Source of the DNA: Dyadobacter sp. CY326
Lineage (GTDB): Bacteria; Bacteroidota; Bacteroidia; Cytophagales; Spirosomataceae
DNA length: 64,000 nucleotides
Assembly: GCF_021390515.1 (NCBI RefSeq)
Contig: NZ_JAJUXI010000006.1
Location: 62,001-126,000 of the forward strand
Direction: 5' to 3'
Under the pieces are notes generated by a model. That model was given only the letters and a program-made list of their open reading frames with translations. It was not told where the DNA came from and made no database searches. Both the position numbers and the translations under genes were made by a program. Shown here one piece after another: positions 10,202-20,229 of this stretch; within the stretch, counting starts at the first letter, position 1; each line of letters opens with the position of its first letter.

Positions 10202-10462
10202 TCTGTGGAGTGTAAATATTGTGTTATGCAGTTCTTTTTAAAAATTCTTGATAATTGAGGCCCACTAATGTATACAAAAACCCCTAAACTCGCCGAGGAT
10301 ATTAAAAAATATTATGATTTGCCACCTAAGTCACTCCAGAAAACAAATATCATTTCAAAAACTACTTAATTTTAATCAGGTGATTTTTTAACGGTCAATT
10401 ATATTCTATGAAACGATTGACGAAACTCCTGTTAAATTCGCTACTTGTAAAAAAAACGAAGC

Positions 10463-11398
10463 ATGGAATTAGTGAGAGGGTTGGTGCTGCGTTCGACAGG
10501 TTCTTGGTACGATGTGCGGGACAGCCGCGATGGCCATATCTGGCAATGCAGGCTCAAAGGTAAGTTTAAGGCGCTCGGCTTGAAGGTGACGAACCCGATA
10601 GCGGTGGGCGATTATGTGCGTTTCGAGGCCGAGGATGAGACGCAAAATTTCGGGATTATCCATGAAATTATGCCGAGGGAAAACTACGTGGTTCGGCGTT
10701 CGGTGCATAAAACGGCACATGCGCATTTGATCGCAGCGAATGTGGACCAGGCTATTTTGATTGCAACGCTTGTTTTTCCTAGAACTTCCCTGGGTTTCAT
10801 TGATCGCTTTCTTGTTGCCATTGAGTCGTTTCGCATTCCCGGTGTGCTCATTTTTAACAAGCAGGATTTACTGAATGATGATATGATCGATTTCCAGTCC
10901 GAACTCATGGCATTATATGAAAGTTTGGGCTACACTTGCATGGCTACAACCGCCGTGAGTGAGGAAGGACTGGAAGATTTTGCTGCCTTATTAAAAGGCA
11001 AAGTTTCGCTGCTCTCCGGCCATTCGGGTGTTGGTAAATCTACATTGGTGAATGCAATCGCTCCGAATCTGGACATTAAAACACAGGAGGTTTCCACATT
11101 TGCCAACAAAGGCGTGCATACGACGACATTTGCGGAAATGTTTGAATTGGAACCCGGCACATTCATCATTGACTCTCCGGGAATTAAGGAACTGGGACTT
11201 TCGGACATGAAACAGGAGGAAATAAGCCATTATTTCCCCGAAATGCGTGATCTTTTGAATCAATGCCGTTTCAATAATTGCCAGCACATTAACGAACCCG
11301 GTTGCGCTGTCAAAGATGCCGTTTCGGAGGGCAACATTGCGATCAGCCGTTATGAGAGTTATCTGAGCATGGTTGGCGGAGCAGACAATCGCAAATAA
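10463..11398 (+). CDS. rsgA: Ribosome biogenesis GTPase RsgA (YjeQ)
   Basis: Circularly permuted GTPase that checks late 30S subunit maturation. An N-terminal OB-fold (about 1-75) precedes the permuted G domain: G4 NKQD (132-135) comes before the P-loop GHSGVGKST (186-194) and G3 DSPG (237-240). The C-terminal zinc knuckle uses C268, C273, H275 and C281. At 311 residues the length is normal and the ATG start gives MELVRGLV. Only six bases separate it from the methylmalonyl-CoA epimerase gene, so the two are probably co-transcribed. Confidence 0.97.
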   Translation: MELVRGLVLRSTGSWYDVRDSRDGHIWQCRLKGKFKALGLKVTNPIAVGDYVRFEAEDETQNFGIIHEIMPRENYVVRRSVHKTAHAHLIAANVDQAILIATLVFPRTSLGFIDRFLVAIESFRIPGVLIFNKQDLLNDDMIDFQSELMALYESLGYTCMATTAVSEEGLEDFAALLKGKVSLLSGHSGVGKSTLVNAIAPNLDIKTQEVSTFANKGVHTTTFAEMFELEPGTFIIDSPGIKELGLSDMKQEEISHYFPEMRDLLNQCRFNNCQHINEPGCAVKDAVSEGNIAISRYESYLSMVGGADNRK

Positions 11399-11404
11399 GC
11401 TTTT

Positions 11405-11809
11405 ATGAAAAATGTGGAGCACATTGGCATTGCGGTTAAGGAGCTTGAAGCGGCTGAAAAATTGTTTTCAAGCTTGTTTCAAACCAATCCTTACAAGCGT
11501 GAAACCGTTGAATCGGAAGGTGTTTCCACCTTATTTTTTCAAATCAATCAAACAAAAATTGAGCTCTTGCAGTCCATTGCAGACGATGGCGTAATTGCGA
11601 GATTCATTGAAAAAAAAGGCGAAGGATTCCATCACATTGCATTCGAAGTGGAGGACATTGTGGCGGAAATGGCTCGTTTAAAAAAAGAGGGTTTCACTCT
11701 TTTAAGTGAAACCCCTAAGCCAGGCGCCGATAATAAACTCGTTTGTTTCCTGCATCCCAAAGCCACAAACGGAGTGCTTATTGAGCTTTGTCAGGGAATA
11801 AAGTCATAA
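11405..11809 (+). CDS. mce: Methylmalonyl-CoA epimerase
   Basis: Small VOC-fold metalloenzyme that interconverts (2R)- and (2S)-methylmalonyl-CoA, linking propionyl-CoA and succinyl-CoA metabolism. The two beta-alpha-beta-beta-beta repeats are visible, with metal ligands H6 (VEHIGIAV), E53 (KIELL), H76 or H77 (EGFHHIAFEV) and E127 (NGVLIELCQ). The length of 134 residues is typical. It follows rsgA with a 6-base gap. Its stop is separated by a single base from the stop of the convergent tamL gene. Confidence 0.93.
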   Translation: MKNVEHIGIAVKELEAAEKLFSSLFQTNPYKRETVESEGVSTLFFQINQTKIELLQSIADDGVIARFIEKKGEGFHHIAFEVEDIVAEMARLKKEGFTLLSETPKPGADNKLVCFLHPKATNGVLIELCQGIKS

Positions 11810-11810
11810 G

Positions 11811-14252
11811 TTAGAACGGCAATCCGACCGCGATATTCAGGATCAGATTTTCCCTCCTCCACGCTTTATTTCGGAAATTGACCTCATTAAACACCCAAGG
11901 ATTTTTGTAAGTAATCTCGCCTTCCGGTGTTTGGGATACGATTTCCTTTGTATACCAAGGCTTACGGAATGGCGTTGCAAGATCTATTCGGAAGATCAGA
12001 AACGAAAAATCAAATCGTAAACCAAATCCGCCGCCGACAGCAATTTGTTTTATAAAATCCTTGCTGATGATTGCGGAAGAATCGTAAGATGCTCGTTCCG
12101 GACTTCCAAATGACCAGATGTTTCCGGCATCCATAAACAATGCACCATTGATAACGTTAGTGAATTTCAGACGAAGCTCTGTATTGAATTCCATACGGAT
12201 ATCCGCAAAGTTTTGATAGCCGATCAGGCTTATTGAAGTCGTATCAGGCGTATAAGCACCAGGTCCCAGCGCCCGTGCTCGGAAGGCCCGTATTCCCGTA
12301 CTTCCACCACCAAAATATTGCTTAAACTGAGGCGTCGTCATATTTTTTGAATTACCATAAGGCTTAATGGCTCCAAGCAAAAGCCGGTTGGCCCACTTGA
12401 TTCCTGGCGTAAGCGTGCGATAATATCTGACATCCCCGTCCAACTTAACGTATTGCAAAACAGGAACTTGCAAAAATTCTTTTGCATAAATTCCAAGCGA
12501 ATCACCTTTGGCTCTTTTCGCTAGAAGACTTAATAAATTGCCTCCGTAGTCAATGCCACCCGTGAATGCATATTGATTTTTAGCAAACGGTTTAGGTCTA
12601 GGACGGAAAGATATCGTGTAATTCGAGCTGGCTATAAAGTATTTCTGATCAACGAGATCGAGTAACCTCTTAATGTCAACAGGATTCGTATTGGGATTTT
12701 GCGCAATCGCACCTAGTCTTTCAGTGTTTACATTGCTGGGTTGAATGTAATTCAGCGAAATGGGCGTTAAGGTGTGTTCAACTTCGGAATTTTTGCTCCA
12801 AATGTAAGACCAGTCCCCACGAATGGAAGTGGTCGTGTAAAGCCCTCGCTGTATCCGGTTTTCGTAATTCACCGAAAGTATCGTTTTTGGCAAAGCCTGA
12901 CTTTTCTCCGGACGAATGCGGACAAATGGGATGATAAATCGAGGGAACGAGAGATCTGCCCCGATCCCATAACGAATGTATTCATTTCCAATCCGGTTTG
13001 GATTTGCCTCACGATTGCCACCCAACTGCACGTCGAATCCAAAAAAGGCCTTGACGGCGAGCATTTCAGCCCCTTTAAAGGTGTTTCGGTTTCTCCACGC
13101 AACATCCAGCTGAGATCCGCCCAAATTGTTTGATTTTGTGCTCGCGCTGATCGTCGTTTGCAACGCCTTCTTTTTCAATGGTTCCAGATCATAACGCACA
13201 TCGAGCAATGCGGAATCTGAGCGTGGGACAAGGTCAAATTGATTTTTTACGAACTTGAAATTTTGGAGGTTGATGAGTCTTTGCAGCGAAACATTATGCA
13301 TTGTATTCGTATACATATTGCCTCTACGGAACCCGATCGCGTCGTAGAAAATCCTGCGTTTGTATAAATTTCCCGGATCTTTAATGTTAAGCCCTCTCCG
13401 GAGCGGTTCGCGTCCTTTGGTTGTATCAGCCAACAGGTTTTCCTGGCTTCCGGTGTTGACGTAAATCTTGTTAATAAAATATTGTTTCAGTGAATTTTGC
13501 GCAGTTTGCGGCTTCACTTCGAGGAATATATTGACTTGCTCAGCCTGCAATGTGGAGTCCATTTTTCCAATGGTCGAATCCACTTTAATGATCAGATAAT
13601 CCGGATTAAAAAAATAATAACCTTTCCCTTTCAATTCCAGGTCAATTCTGCTTCGTTCGGCTAAAATTACGTCCAGGCGAGGTGGATCACCTTTTTTCAA
13701 AAGTGTTTTCTCTTTGGCCAAAACCAGATCCCGGTTGAATAACGAACTGTCCCGAACCACATAATTGATCTCGTTCATCACATAACGAGGCATGATGTAG
13801 GTGTCAAATTCATAAATAGCGGTTCTGCGTTTTTCTTTTTTGCTGGGAATGAGTTTGCCGGTTGCTTTGGAACGATAATAAGCCTCATTGTCCAGATGGG
13901 AAACCATATTGGCCGCATTAATGTCAGCCACGCGCTGCGTTGCAAACTTAGGCGCCTCACCGAGCTTGTTACGGAACCAGCTGCGCAAGCCGCCTTCGTC
14001 TTTTGGCTCTCCGATAAAATACCACCACCACACTTTCCAGGGGAAACCCAGCAGCGTCTTATTAGGCGGCGGTTTGACAATCGCTTCAAGCTCGGAGGCA
14101 AGGCCTGACACATTTGGCTTGGTAATGCTGTCCGGTTGCACTTTTACTTTGCTGCCCACATAAAGACTTTGGCCTTCCGGAATATATTTATTCACTGAAC
14201 AGCTGCTCAGTGTCACCAAAAGAACCAATATGCCTAATAAACTATTTCTCAT
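11811..14252 (-). CDS. tamL: TamL-type Omp85 outer-membrane assembly protein (lipoprotein TamA homologue)
   Basis: Outer-membrane protein of the Omp85 superfamily that works with TamB in delivering or inserting outer-membrane proteins or lipids. From the ATG at 14252 the product begins with a lipoprotein signal (lipobox LSSC, acylated Cys18), a hallmark of the Bacteroidota TamL variant. POTRA-like periplasmic repeats fill the first half and a 16-strand-type barrel the second, with the Omp85 lid motif region FGGGSTGIRAFRARALGPG near residue 630 and a final strand ending LNIAVGLPF. The frame is also open to an ATG at 14288, but that start loses the N-terminal signal peptide. The chosen start overlaps the end of tamB by 11 bases, indicating translational coupling. 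Confidence 0.9.
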   Translation of the reverse strand: MRNSLLGILVLLVTLSSCSVNKYIPEGQSLYVGSKVKVQPDSITKPNVSGLASELEAIVKPPPNKTLLGFPWKVWWWYFIGEPKDEGGLRSWFRNKLGEAPKFATQRVADINAANMVSHLDNEAYYRSKATGKLIPSKKEKRRTAIYEFDTYIMPRYVMNEINYVVRDSSLFNRDLVLAKEKTLLKKGDPPRLDVILAERSRIDLELKGKGYYFFNPDYLIIKVDSTIGKMDSTLQAEQVNIFLEVKPQTAQNSLKQYFINKIYVNTGSQENLLADTTKGREPLRRGLNIKDPGNLYKRRIFYDAIGFRRGNMYTNTMHNVSLQRLINLQNFKFVKNQFDLVPRSDSALLDVRYDLEPLKKKALQTTISASTKSNNLGGSQLDVAWRNRNTFKGAEMLAVKAFFGFDVQLGGNREANPNRIGNEYIRYGIGADLSFPRFIIPFVRIRPEKSQALPKTILSVNYENRIQRGLYTTTSIRGDWSYIWSKNSEVEHTLTPISLNYIQPSNVNTERLGAIAQNPNTNPVDIKRLLDLVDQKYFIASSNYTISFRPRPKPFAKNQYAFTGGIDYGGNLLSLLAKRAKGDSLGIYAKEFLQVPVLQYVKLDGDVRYYRTLTPGIKWANRLLLGAIKPYGNSKNMTTPQFKQYFGGGSTGIRAFRARALGPGAYTPDTTSISLIGYQNFADIRMEFNTELRLKFTNVINGALFMDAGNIWSFGSPERASYDSSAIISKDFIKQIAVGGGFGLRFDFSFLIFRIDLATPFRKPWYTKEIVSQTPEGEITYKNPWVFNEVNFRNKAWRRENLILNIAVGLPF

Positions 14253-17200
14253 TTTTTTGCCTTTCAAAAAATTCACGCAGCAGGTCATAATCTGCCGTCA
14301 CTATAAAACTCACACCGGTTTCAATGATAAAACCTTCCAAAATCGACTGATATTGGTTTTTACGGAAGCCCCTGAATAAATATCGGCCATCTTTTGTAAT
14401 CGCGTAATCCAGTGCAATGTTGTCAAAAACCTCTGTGGAAGCGGCAGAGCTGGTCTGGCTTTCGATTTCGAAGTTTTTACCAACCGAAATTTTAAGACGG
14501 TCATTTAAAAATGCTTTGCTCAAACCAAGATTCAGGTCCGTGCGCGCACCGGTTGTCTGATCCGCTGTTGAGTTAACCCCAATGTTCAGATCAACGCCTT
14601 TTACCAGATCGGACGCCAGATTGTTCAGCTGATCGCTCAAAAGCTGGCTTACGCTTTGACGTGCAACGGCCTCGGCGCTTGATCCCAGATTGAAACCGGG
14701 AGATGACTGATTTGTGATAAATTTATTGGTGATCAAAAGCGCAAACGCCTGCTTATTCATTTCAGACGGGTTGTTCTTCATATCCTCCCAGAATGCCTGG
14801 CTGGTAAGTTCATTGGTCACCTGCTTGTCAATGGTCTCATCCGGCACAATGTTGAATGTAATGTTCGGCGTCGTCAGGTTTCCTGTAATGACCACTTGCA
14901 CCTGAATCGGCACTTTACTGGCGCCCTGGAACTTCGCACTGATCGATCCCGGATCAACTTCCACCGTGTAACCGGCAGTAATGTTCAGCTCAGCATTCAT
15001 CACGTCACCAGTCCAAAGCAGGTTGCTTCCTTTGAGAATATCGAACTTCCTTTTCAGGATCTGCAATGTCAGGTCGTAAGAGCCTTCGGTAAGATCATAG
15101 GAGCCAAGCATAAAAAGCTGCCCGTTGGGCGCGATTCCGGTGTTGAGCTGCGCATTTCCTTTTAATTGAATGTTATCACCGTTCAACTCGTCAATCACAA
15201 CTTTGAATTGCGACTTGTCGTCCACATCCACGTCCAGTGATATTTGCGAGGCAAATGCAACTGCAGGAAGCTGGGACGCAGCAGAATCAACTTTTGCGAT
15301 TTGCGTCGAATCGCTCATGTCTACAAACTCGATTACGCCCTTGGTCGCGTCGCCAGCTTCGGTGGCGTCGCTTGGAACCACAAAAGTAATGTCACTGCCA
15401 GGATCAACTTTAACGCTGCCATCAATTACCGAACTTGTGCCCTGTCCTTTTACAGTCAGGTCGGCATCGATGTTTGCTTTACCGTAAAAGAGCTCATTTT
15501 GCTTTTGTGTGGAGTTGAGCACATTGAAGTTCTTAGCATCGATTTTCAGGTTGTAGCCGACATCCGGAATGTTCGCAATGTTCACATTTCCGTTGATCTT
15601 CATCTGCTGATTGATCGAATCGGCAATGATGAAATTGTTGAAATTGATGTTTTGACCGTTAAAATTGATTTTCTGGTTTGCCAAAGAATATCTAGCGCCT
15701 AGCTGGGTCGCATTAAAGGCAACATCATTGAAATTGATCGCCCCGTTTAGATTCGGGCTCGTCGTTGAACCTGTTATCGCAATGTCGCCAGTAAGGTTTC
15801 CGGTCGCCTTTTGGAGTTCACCAAAACTAAATGCTTCAATCGTCTGCGCACTGAATCTTTCCAGATCAAGCTTGAAATCCATCGGGCTATCCTCGGATTT
15901 GAGATTATAACTTCCGCCCAGCTTGATATTATTTTCTCCGTTCGTCAGCGACATTGCCACCCGAATCAGATTTTCCGTCTCATTGGTCGATTTTAATGCA
16001 AGATTACCAACAGGAATTTTTGTGACAGCCAGATTGTCGATTGTCAGTTCGCCTGTATAAACCGGCGCTTTCATGTAGTCGCTTAATAATATTTTTCCAT
16101 TCAAAATCCCCGTCGCCAATGTCGAATCGCGGGTTGCAATGGCAATCATCGGACCGATTGAAATGTTCGCGATGGAAATATCGAGCGGACTGTTTGGCGC
16201 TTCGCTCGTGGAATTGATGGTTAAGGACTGATCCTTGCTTTTAATTACAAAGTTTTTGACATAAAGACTGTCTGTCGCATACTGAATGTAACCCGAAGTG
16301 TCCGTTTCCCAGGTCAGATAATCCAGCAATAAATCTTCTCTCAAATTCAGCTTGTAAGTGTTGCCTGCAATCGCAAGGTCGCCTTTGATGGCATGCCTGT
16401 CCGTGTTAACCGAATCTTTTACAATGAAGTCAAACTTCACATCATTGTTTACGATCTGACTTTTCAATGACGCGTTTTGAAGTCTGAAACTGCCTGTGTT
16501 AACAAGTCCGACGTTAGCATTCAATGCTGCATTTGCCTCTGTGCTGATGAGATCAACCGACACTCTTTCGGTGCGAATGCTGTCGTAATTGACCATTGGA
16601 ATGCTTAATCTGGCCACAATCGACGAATCTTGCTGATTATTCACTCTTGCATGGAAATCAATGTCATTCATTTCTTTAAGCTCGGGAACGAACATGGCAA
16701 TTGCCGGGTGGTTCCGCATGGTTGCATCAAGCGTAAAGTTTACGGGTTTTGTAACTGTGTTATAAGTGAGGTTCGGCGCTTTGAAATGTTTGCCAACTTC
16801 GGTCAAAAGTGCGTCCGCGATTTCTGTGTAAACAAAGTCGCCCTTCATGCGCGCTTTCAGGAAAGGCGATTTGATGTTGGCCTGCCGCTGTCCGCTTGAA
16901 TCCGTCAATTGCACATTAATGGAATCCAAAGTGATTGGTTTGCGGTGGTGCGTAAGCGTAAAGTTGTTGATATCAATTGTTCCAAGCGGATTCGCCGGAT
17001 TGGTGGAAGGCATGTCCACCTTAATGTCTCCTTTGATCTGCAATGAATCCGCATATAAATTCAATGCGGTCAGGTCCAGTTTATCAATTGAAACGTCCGC
17101 TTTTACAGAAGGATATTCTTTGGAAAGATCGGCTTGTGCAGTCAGATCAACATCAATGTTCTGATCATTCATGGTGGCAGAAACATTTGCCAATCCATTG

Positions 17201-19173
17201 TCTACATCGCCTTTTAATGTAAGATTATTATAAACGTATCCTTTAATATCGGCGCTGGCAACTGTTCCGTCAAGGCGTGCTCTCATTGTGTTGGGTGCAT
17301 AACCTGTGCCTTCAAGGTCCGTGCGAAGTGTCAGCTTGCCCATTTGCTCTGGCGGCTGCTTCATTAATTTACCCAGATCAAAATCATTGAAAGCGAGCGT
17401 GCCATTGTATTGCGCGCGCATGCTGTCAGTAATATTTTTAAGATTTCCTGAAAACGTGCCAATCCCGAACGACGTGTTTATGGTCGTTGTCATGGTGATA
17501 TCTTCCATCGATCCGTTTACTTTCCCAGTAATTTTAATGTTCTCGGGAAGTTCGATGGATGCAGGCACTGCGCTGTCGGGCAGCATTTTCATCAGATCTT
17601 GTTTGGTCGAGGACAGCTCATTAATCGTCATGTCCACTGCCACTTTATTGGCATCGGGCAAGCCCTTCACGCGTCCATCCAGGCTTAGCACGGTTCCATC
17701 GAGCATACTGAATCTGGCTTTGGAAATGAACATATCATTTACCGAACCACTTATCACACCCGAACCCTGGACACTGCCGTTTGGCTCTTTGTTGAATGGC
17801 GGCGTTTTGGCGAGATCAGGAACCAGTAAGAGCACGTCAGAAAAAGCAACTCTGCTGTTGGTCAGTTTCAGGTTGATTTTAACTTTTGCAATGTCCTCTG
17901 CAAGCTCGTCCAGGTTTTTATAACGCAGGCTCAATTCATCGCGCAATGTGGTCTGTGGCGTTCTCACCAACAGATTTCTCAGATACGTTTCCTGTGCGCC
18001 ATATTTGAAGTTTGTCCGGAATTCAAGTAATCTGAAACCACTTTTCTCCTGAAATGATCCTGATTTCAATGAACCAGCAATGTTTTCAGGCGAGAAAATG
18101 AAGTTCTGTAAATTGATATTGAGGTTTTTTACATCCAAATGGGCAAAATCAAGTCCTTTTGGTTGCCTGGCTGTGTTAAAGTCGTCATAGCGAATGTCGT
18201 TATCAGCCAGTTTTATTTCTCCCACTTTGACATTCCAGCCGGGCGTTGCGGGTTCCTCGGAAGTGGTGTCTTTCTTCGCTTCTGCTTTTGCCTTTTTGGC
18301 GAACTCAGCGTAAAGCGTCATTTTTTCAAGATTCAGGTTGCGCACATCCACGCGCTGGCTGCCCATGTAAATGTAATTGATGTGGCCATCCAGCTTGCCA
18401 ACGTCAACGCCGTTTTTCAATCCTGAAATTTCATCTTCAAACACCCATTTGAACTGGCGAATGTCAATGTCACCCACTTTAATGTCAAGCGAATCGGCAG
18501 GGTCGGGCACGGTGGCCGGAGTTGTTTCCGTTTTGAGCGGCTCATACATTCTCAACTTCACCTGGCTATTCAGCAACGCAAGTTTGGAAGGATGATATTG
18601 GGAAATGGTTGGGTTGAATTTATCAAAACGAACAAGTGCCGAATCAATGTTGGCACTTGCGTCCGTTCCAGTTACTGCGTCGCGGTAGGATAATCTTACG
18701 TTTTTCAGAGAAATCTGATCAAGGCGCATTTCCAATGGCTTGGAAGTTGTGTCCACCTGAGCAGTTGAGTCGGTGCTGGCGAATGCGTCAACAATGAATT
18801 GGAAATTGAAAACCGTGTCCGGCAAAACCCTGTTAATGTTCGCATTAACACCTTCAACCTCTATTTTATTAATGCCTACATTGCCTTTGATGAGACTATA
18901 CATGTCCAGATCGACATACAATCTTTTTCCGGCAACCAATGTATCGCCTTTTTGATCCTCGAAATAAACACCTTCCAGTAAAATCCAGTCAGGAACGTCG
19001 AAACGCACTTTCTCAATATTGACCTTTGTTTTAAGTTTCTTACGCAGAAATGAGTTGGCTTGTGATGTCAGAAAGTTTTGTCCAAATGGCGTTTGAATGC
19101 CCCAAATCAAAACCCCAACCAGAATCAATAGCGCCAGAATTACAATTGCTAATACTTTTAATGCTTTCTTCAT
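14242..19173 (-). CDS. tamB: Translocation/assembly module protein TamB (DUF490/AsmA-like)
   Basis: Very large periplasm-spanning protein anchored in the inner membrane that partners with TamA/TamL; related AsmA-like proteins act as lipid conduits. The 1643-residue product has one N-terminal membrane helix (about 5-26), a long run of beta-strand-rich repeats predicted to form a hydrophobic groove, and the C-terminal TamB/DUF490 domain (about 1250-1643). The C-terminal region includes the segment around residues 1470-1500 with the conserved VQVVITGNLTTPNITF. The stop overlaps the tamL start by 11 bases. The gene order (sorting-like protein, tamB, tamL) suggests one envelope biogenesis operon. 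Confidence 0.93.
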   Translation of the reverse strand: MKKALKVLAIVILALLILVGVLIWGIQTPFGQNFLTSQANSFLRKKLKTKVNIEKVRFDVPDWILLEGVYFEDQKGDTLVAGKRLYVDLDMYSLIKGNVGINKIEVEGVNANINRVLPDTVFNFQFIVDAFASTDSTAQVDTTSKPLEMRLDQISLKNVRLSYRDAVTGTDASANIDSALVRFDKFNPTISQYHPSKLALLNSQVKLRMYEPLKTETTPATVPDPADSLDIKVGDIDIRQFKWVFEDEISGLKNGVDVGKLDGHINYIYMGSQRVDVRNLNLEKMTLYAEFAKKAKAEAKKDTTSEEPATPGWNVKVGEIKLADNDIRYDDFNTARQPKGLDFAHLDVKNLNINLQNFIFSPENIAGSLKSGSFQEKSGFRLLEFRTNFKYGAQETYLRNLLVRTPQTTLRDELSLRYKNLDELAEDIAKVKINLKLTNSRVAFSDVLLLVPDLAKTPPFNKEPNGSVQGSGVISGSVNDMFISKARFSMLDGTVLSLDGRVKGLPDANKVAVDMTINELSSTKQDLMKMLPDSAVPASIELPENIKITGKVNGSMEDITMTTTINTSFGIGTFSGNLKNITDSMRAQYNGTLAFNDFDLGKLMKQPPEQMGKLTLRTDLEGTGYAPNTMRARLDGTVASADIKGYVYNNLTLKGDVDNGLANVSATMNDQNIDVDLTAQADLSKEYPSVKADVSIDKLDLTALNLYADSLQIKGDIKVDMPSTNPANPLGTIDINNFTLTHHRKPITLDSINVQLTDSSGQRQANIKSPFLKARMKGDFVYTEIADALLTEVGKHFKAPNLTYNTVTKPVNFTLDATMRNHPAIAMFVPELKEMNDIDFHARVNNQQDSSIVARLSIPMVNYDSIRTERVSVDLISTEANAALNANVGLVNTGSFRLQNASLKSQIVNNDVKFDFIVKDSVNTDRHAIKGDLAIAGNTYKLNLREDLLLDYLTWETDTSGYIQYATDSLYVKNFVIKSKDQSLTINSTSEAPNSPLDISIANISIGPMIAIATRDSTLATGILNGKILLSDYMKAPVYTGELTIDNLAVTKIPVGNLALKSTNETENLIRVAMSLTNGENNIKLGGSYNLKSEDSPMDFKLDLERFSAQTIEAFSFGELQKATGNLTGDIAITGSTTSPNLNGAINFNDVAFNATQLGARYSLANQKINFNGQNINFNNFIIADSINQQMKINGNVNIANIPDVGYNLKIDAKNFNVLNSTQKQNELFYGKANIDADLTVKGQGTSSVIDGSVKVDPGSDITFVVPSDATEAGDATKGVIEFVDMSDSTQIAKVDSAASQLPAVAFASQISLDVDVDDKSQFKVVIDELNGDNIQLKGNAQLNTGIAPNGQLFMLGSYDLTEGSYDLTLQILKRKFDILKGSNLLWTGDVMNAELNITAGYTVEVDPGSISAKFQGASKVPIQVQVVITGNLTTPNITFNIVPDETIDKQVTNELTSQAFWEDMKNNPSEMNKQAFALLITNKFITNQSSPGFNLGSSAEAVARQSVSQLLSDQLNNLASDLVKGVDLNIGVNSTADQTTGARTDLNLGLSKAFLNDRLKISVGKNFEIESQTSSAASTEVFDNIALDYAITKDGRYLFRGFRKNQYQSILEGFIIETGVSFIVTADYDLLREFFERQKNEK

Positions 19174-19238
19174 CCTTTTCTTTTAAGCCTGGTCCTTGTG
19201 GATGGCGGCGATGTTTATTCAGGTGCGGCAGGTTTAGC

Positions 19239-19952
19239 CTATCGTTTAAATAAATCGGGACTTACCGGGCTGTTGATCACGGCGGTGGACACGATTGTAA
19301 CGGGCTTTTTGTCTAATGTGTTGATTTCAACCAATTTGGTCGGATACGAAATGCCATAGGCCGACTTGGTGTAATTGGACATGTCGGTCGTTGTTTCCAC
19401 GCCGGCCGCATTCTTTCTTACGCGGGAAAGCAAATTCGTTTTTGTGTCAAAATATAGATTGTATTTCACACCCTTGCCTTGCAACTCGACCTGCATAACA
19501 GGAGTGCCGTTAATGGTTTCAATGCCCACTGTTGTGGCGATCAAACCTCTGTTTTTGTAATCAATGAATGGCAAAAGCGCGTCATACATTTCAAAACGCA
19601 TGTTTTGCTGCTCCGCCTGGCTCAGGTCTTTCACATCCATTTTTTGTCCGATCGGCACTTTAATCCAACCTTCGCTGCCCTTAACGGTGTACACAAAATT
19701 ACGTTTCATGATCGTCTTGGACTTCGTAATGGACTGGTCAGGAATTGAAATGGTAAAATTTGCATCGTATGGCGCTGCCGAGGCGGCAGAATAGCTTCTT
19801 TTCAGATTGTAAGATTTTACGCCATCCCATAGGGCCTTGCCACCCGTCGCTTTCATGTAATTGTTGAAAATAGAGTCAGCAGGCACTTTTTGTCCGAAAG
19901 AATACACGGAGAGCAGCAGCAATGCAACCAGAATGTTCAATGATCTTTTCAT
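19239..19952 (-). CDS. Periplasmic lipoprotein-sorting-like (LolA/LppX fold) protein
   Basis: Secreted protein of 237 residues whose sequence pattern resembles outer-membrane lipoprotein-sorting proteins. After a signal peptide (about 1-20, ending SFGQ) comes DSIFNNYMKATGGKALWDGVKS, the helix typical of this fold, then repeated beta strands with FDTKTNLLSRVRK. I chose the ATG at 19952 because it places the signal peptide at the N-terminus; the open frame extends 20 codons further. It lies 65 bases upstream of tamB on the same strand. Carrying a lipid or lipoprotein is inferred from fold resemblance; in this lineage similar proteins are also found beside proteases. Confidence 0.72.
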   Translation of the reverse strand: MKRSLNILVALLLLSVYSFGQKVPADSIFNNYMKATGGKALWDGVKSYNLKRSYSAASAAPYDANFTISIPDQSITKSKTIMKRNFVYTVKGSEGWIKVPIGQKMDVKDLSQAEQQNMRFEMYDALLPFIDYKNRGLIATTVGIETINGTPVMQVELQGKGVKYNLYFDTKTNLLSRVRKNAAGVETTTDMSNYTKSAYGISYPTKLVEINTLDKKPVTIVSTAVINSPVSPDLFKR

Positions 19953-20175
19953 ATCAAATGTTTTTATGTTTATTAAATCAGTTCTTAACCTTTTTGAAAA
20001 AGCCTTTATCATTTTTCAATAGTTAGATCCGATTATGGGTTCGGAGTTTAATCACTTCAAAAAATTACCACTGCACGCATATACGTGCAAAAACCATTCC
20101 ATCTGATAACAATACGCAAAATCCGTGCAACATCGAAGGCGGTCAACGAACTTTTCTGTGAATAATCTAAAACGA

Positions 20176-20207
20176 AAAGGGAAGAGCAAAAAGTTACCCT
20201 TCCCTTT
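20176..20207 (-). terminator. Terminator after the TonB-receptor gene
   Basis: A 9-bp stem (AAAGGGAAG, 20176-20184, with 20199-20207) lies 22 bases beyond the stop codon on the minus strand and is followed there by TTTTCGTTTTAG. Confidence 0.75.
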
Positions 20208-20229
20208 CGGTCAAATTTTATTCCTATGA

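Noticed and set aside
14253..14288. Upstream ATG for tamL at 14288
   Set aside because: It would place 12 extra residues before a clear lipoprotein signal peptide and increase the overlap with tamB.
17306..17923. Open frame of 205 codons on the plus strand inside tamB
   Set aside because: It lies antisense to a well-supported 1643-codon gene, its translation is low in recognisable structure and rich in Ser/Leu/Pro as expected for a shadow frame.
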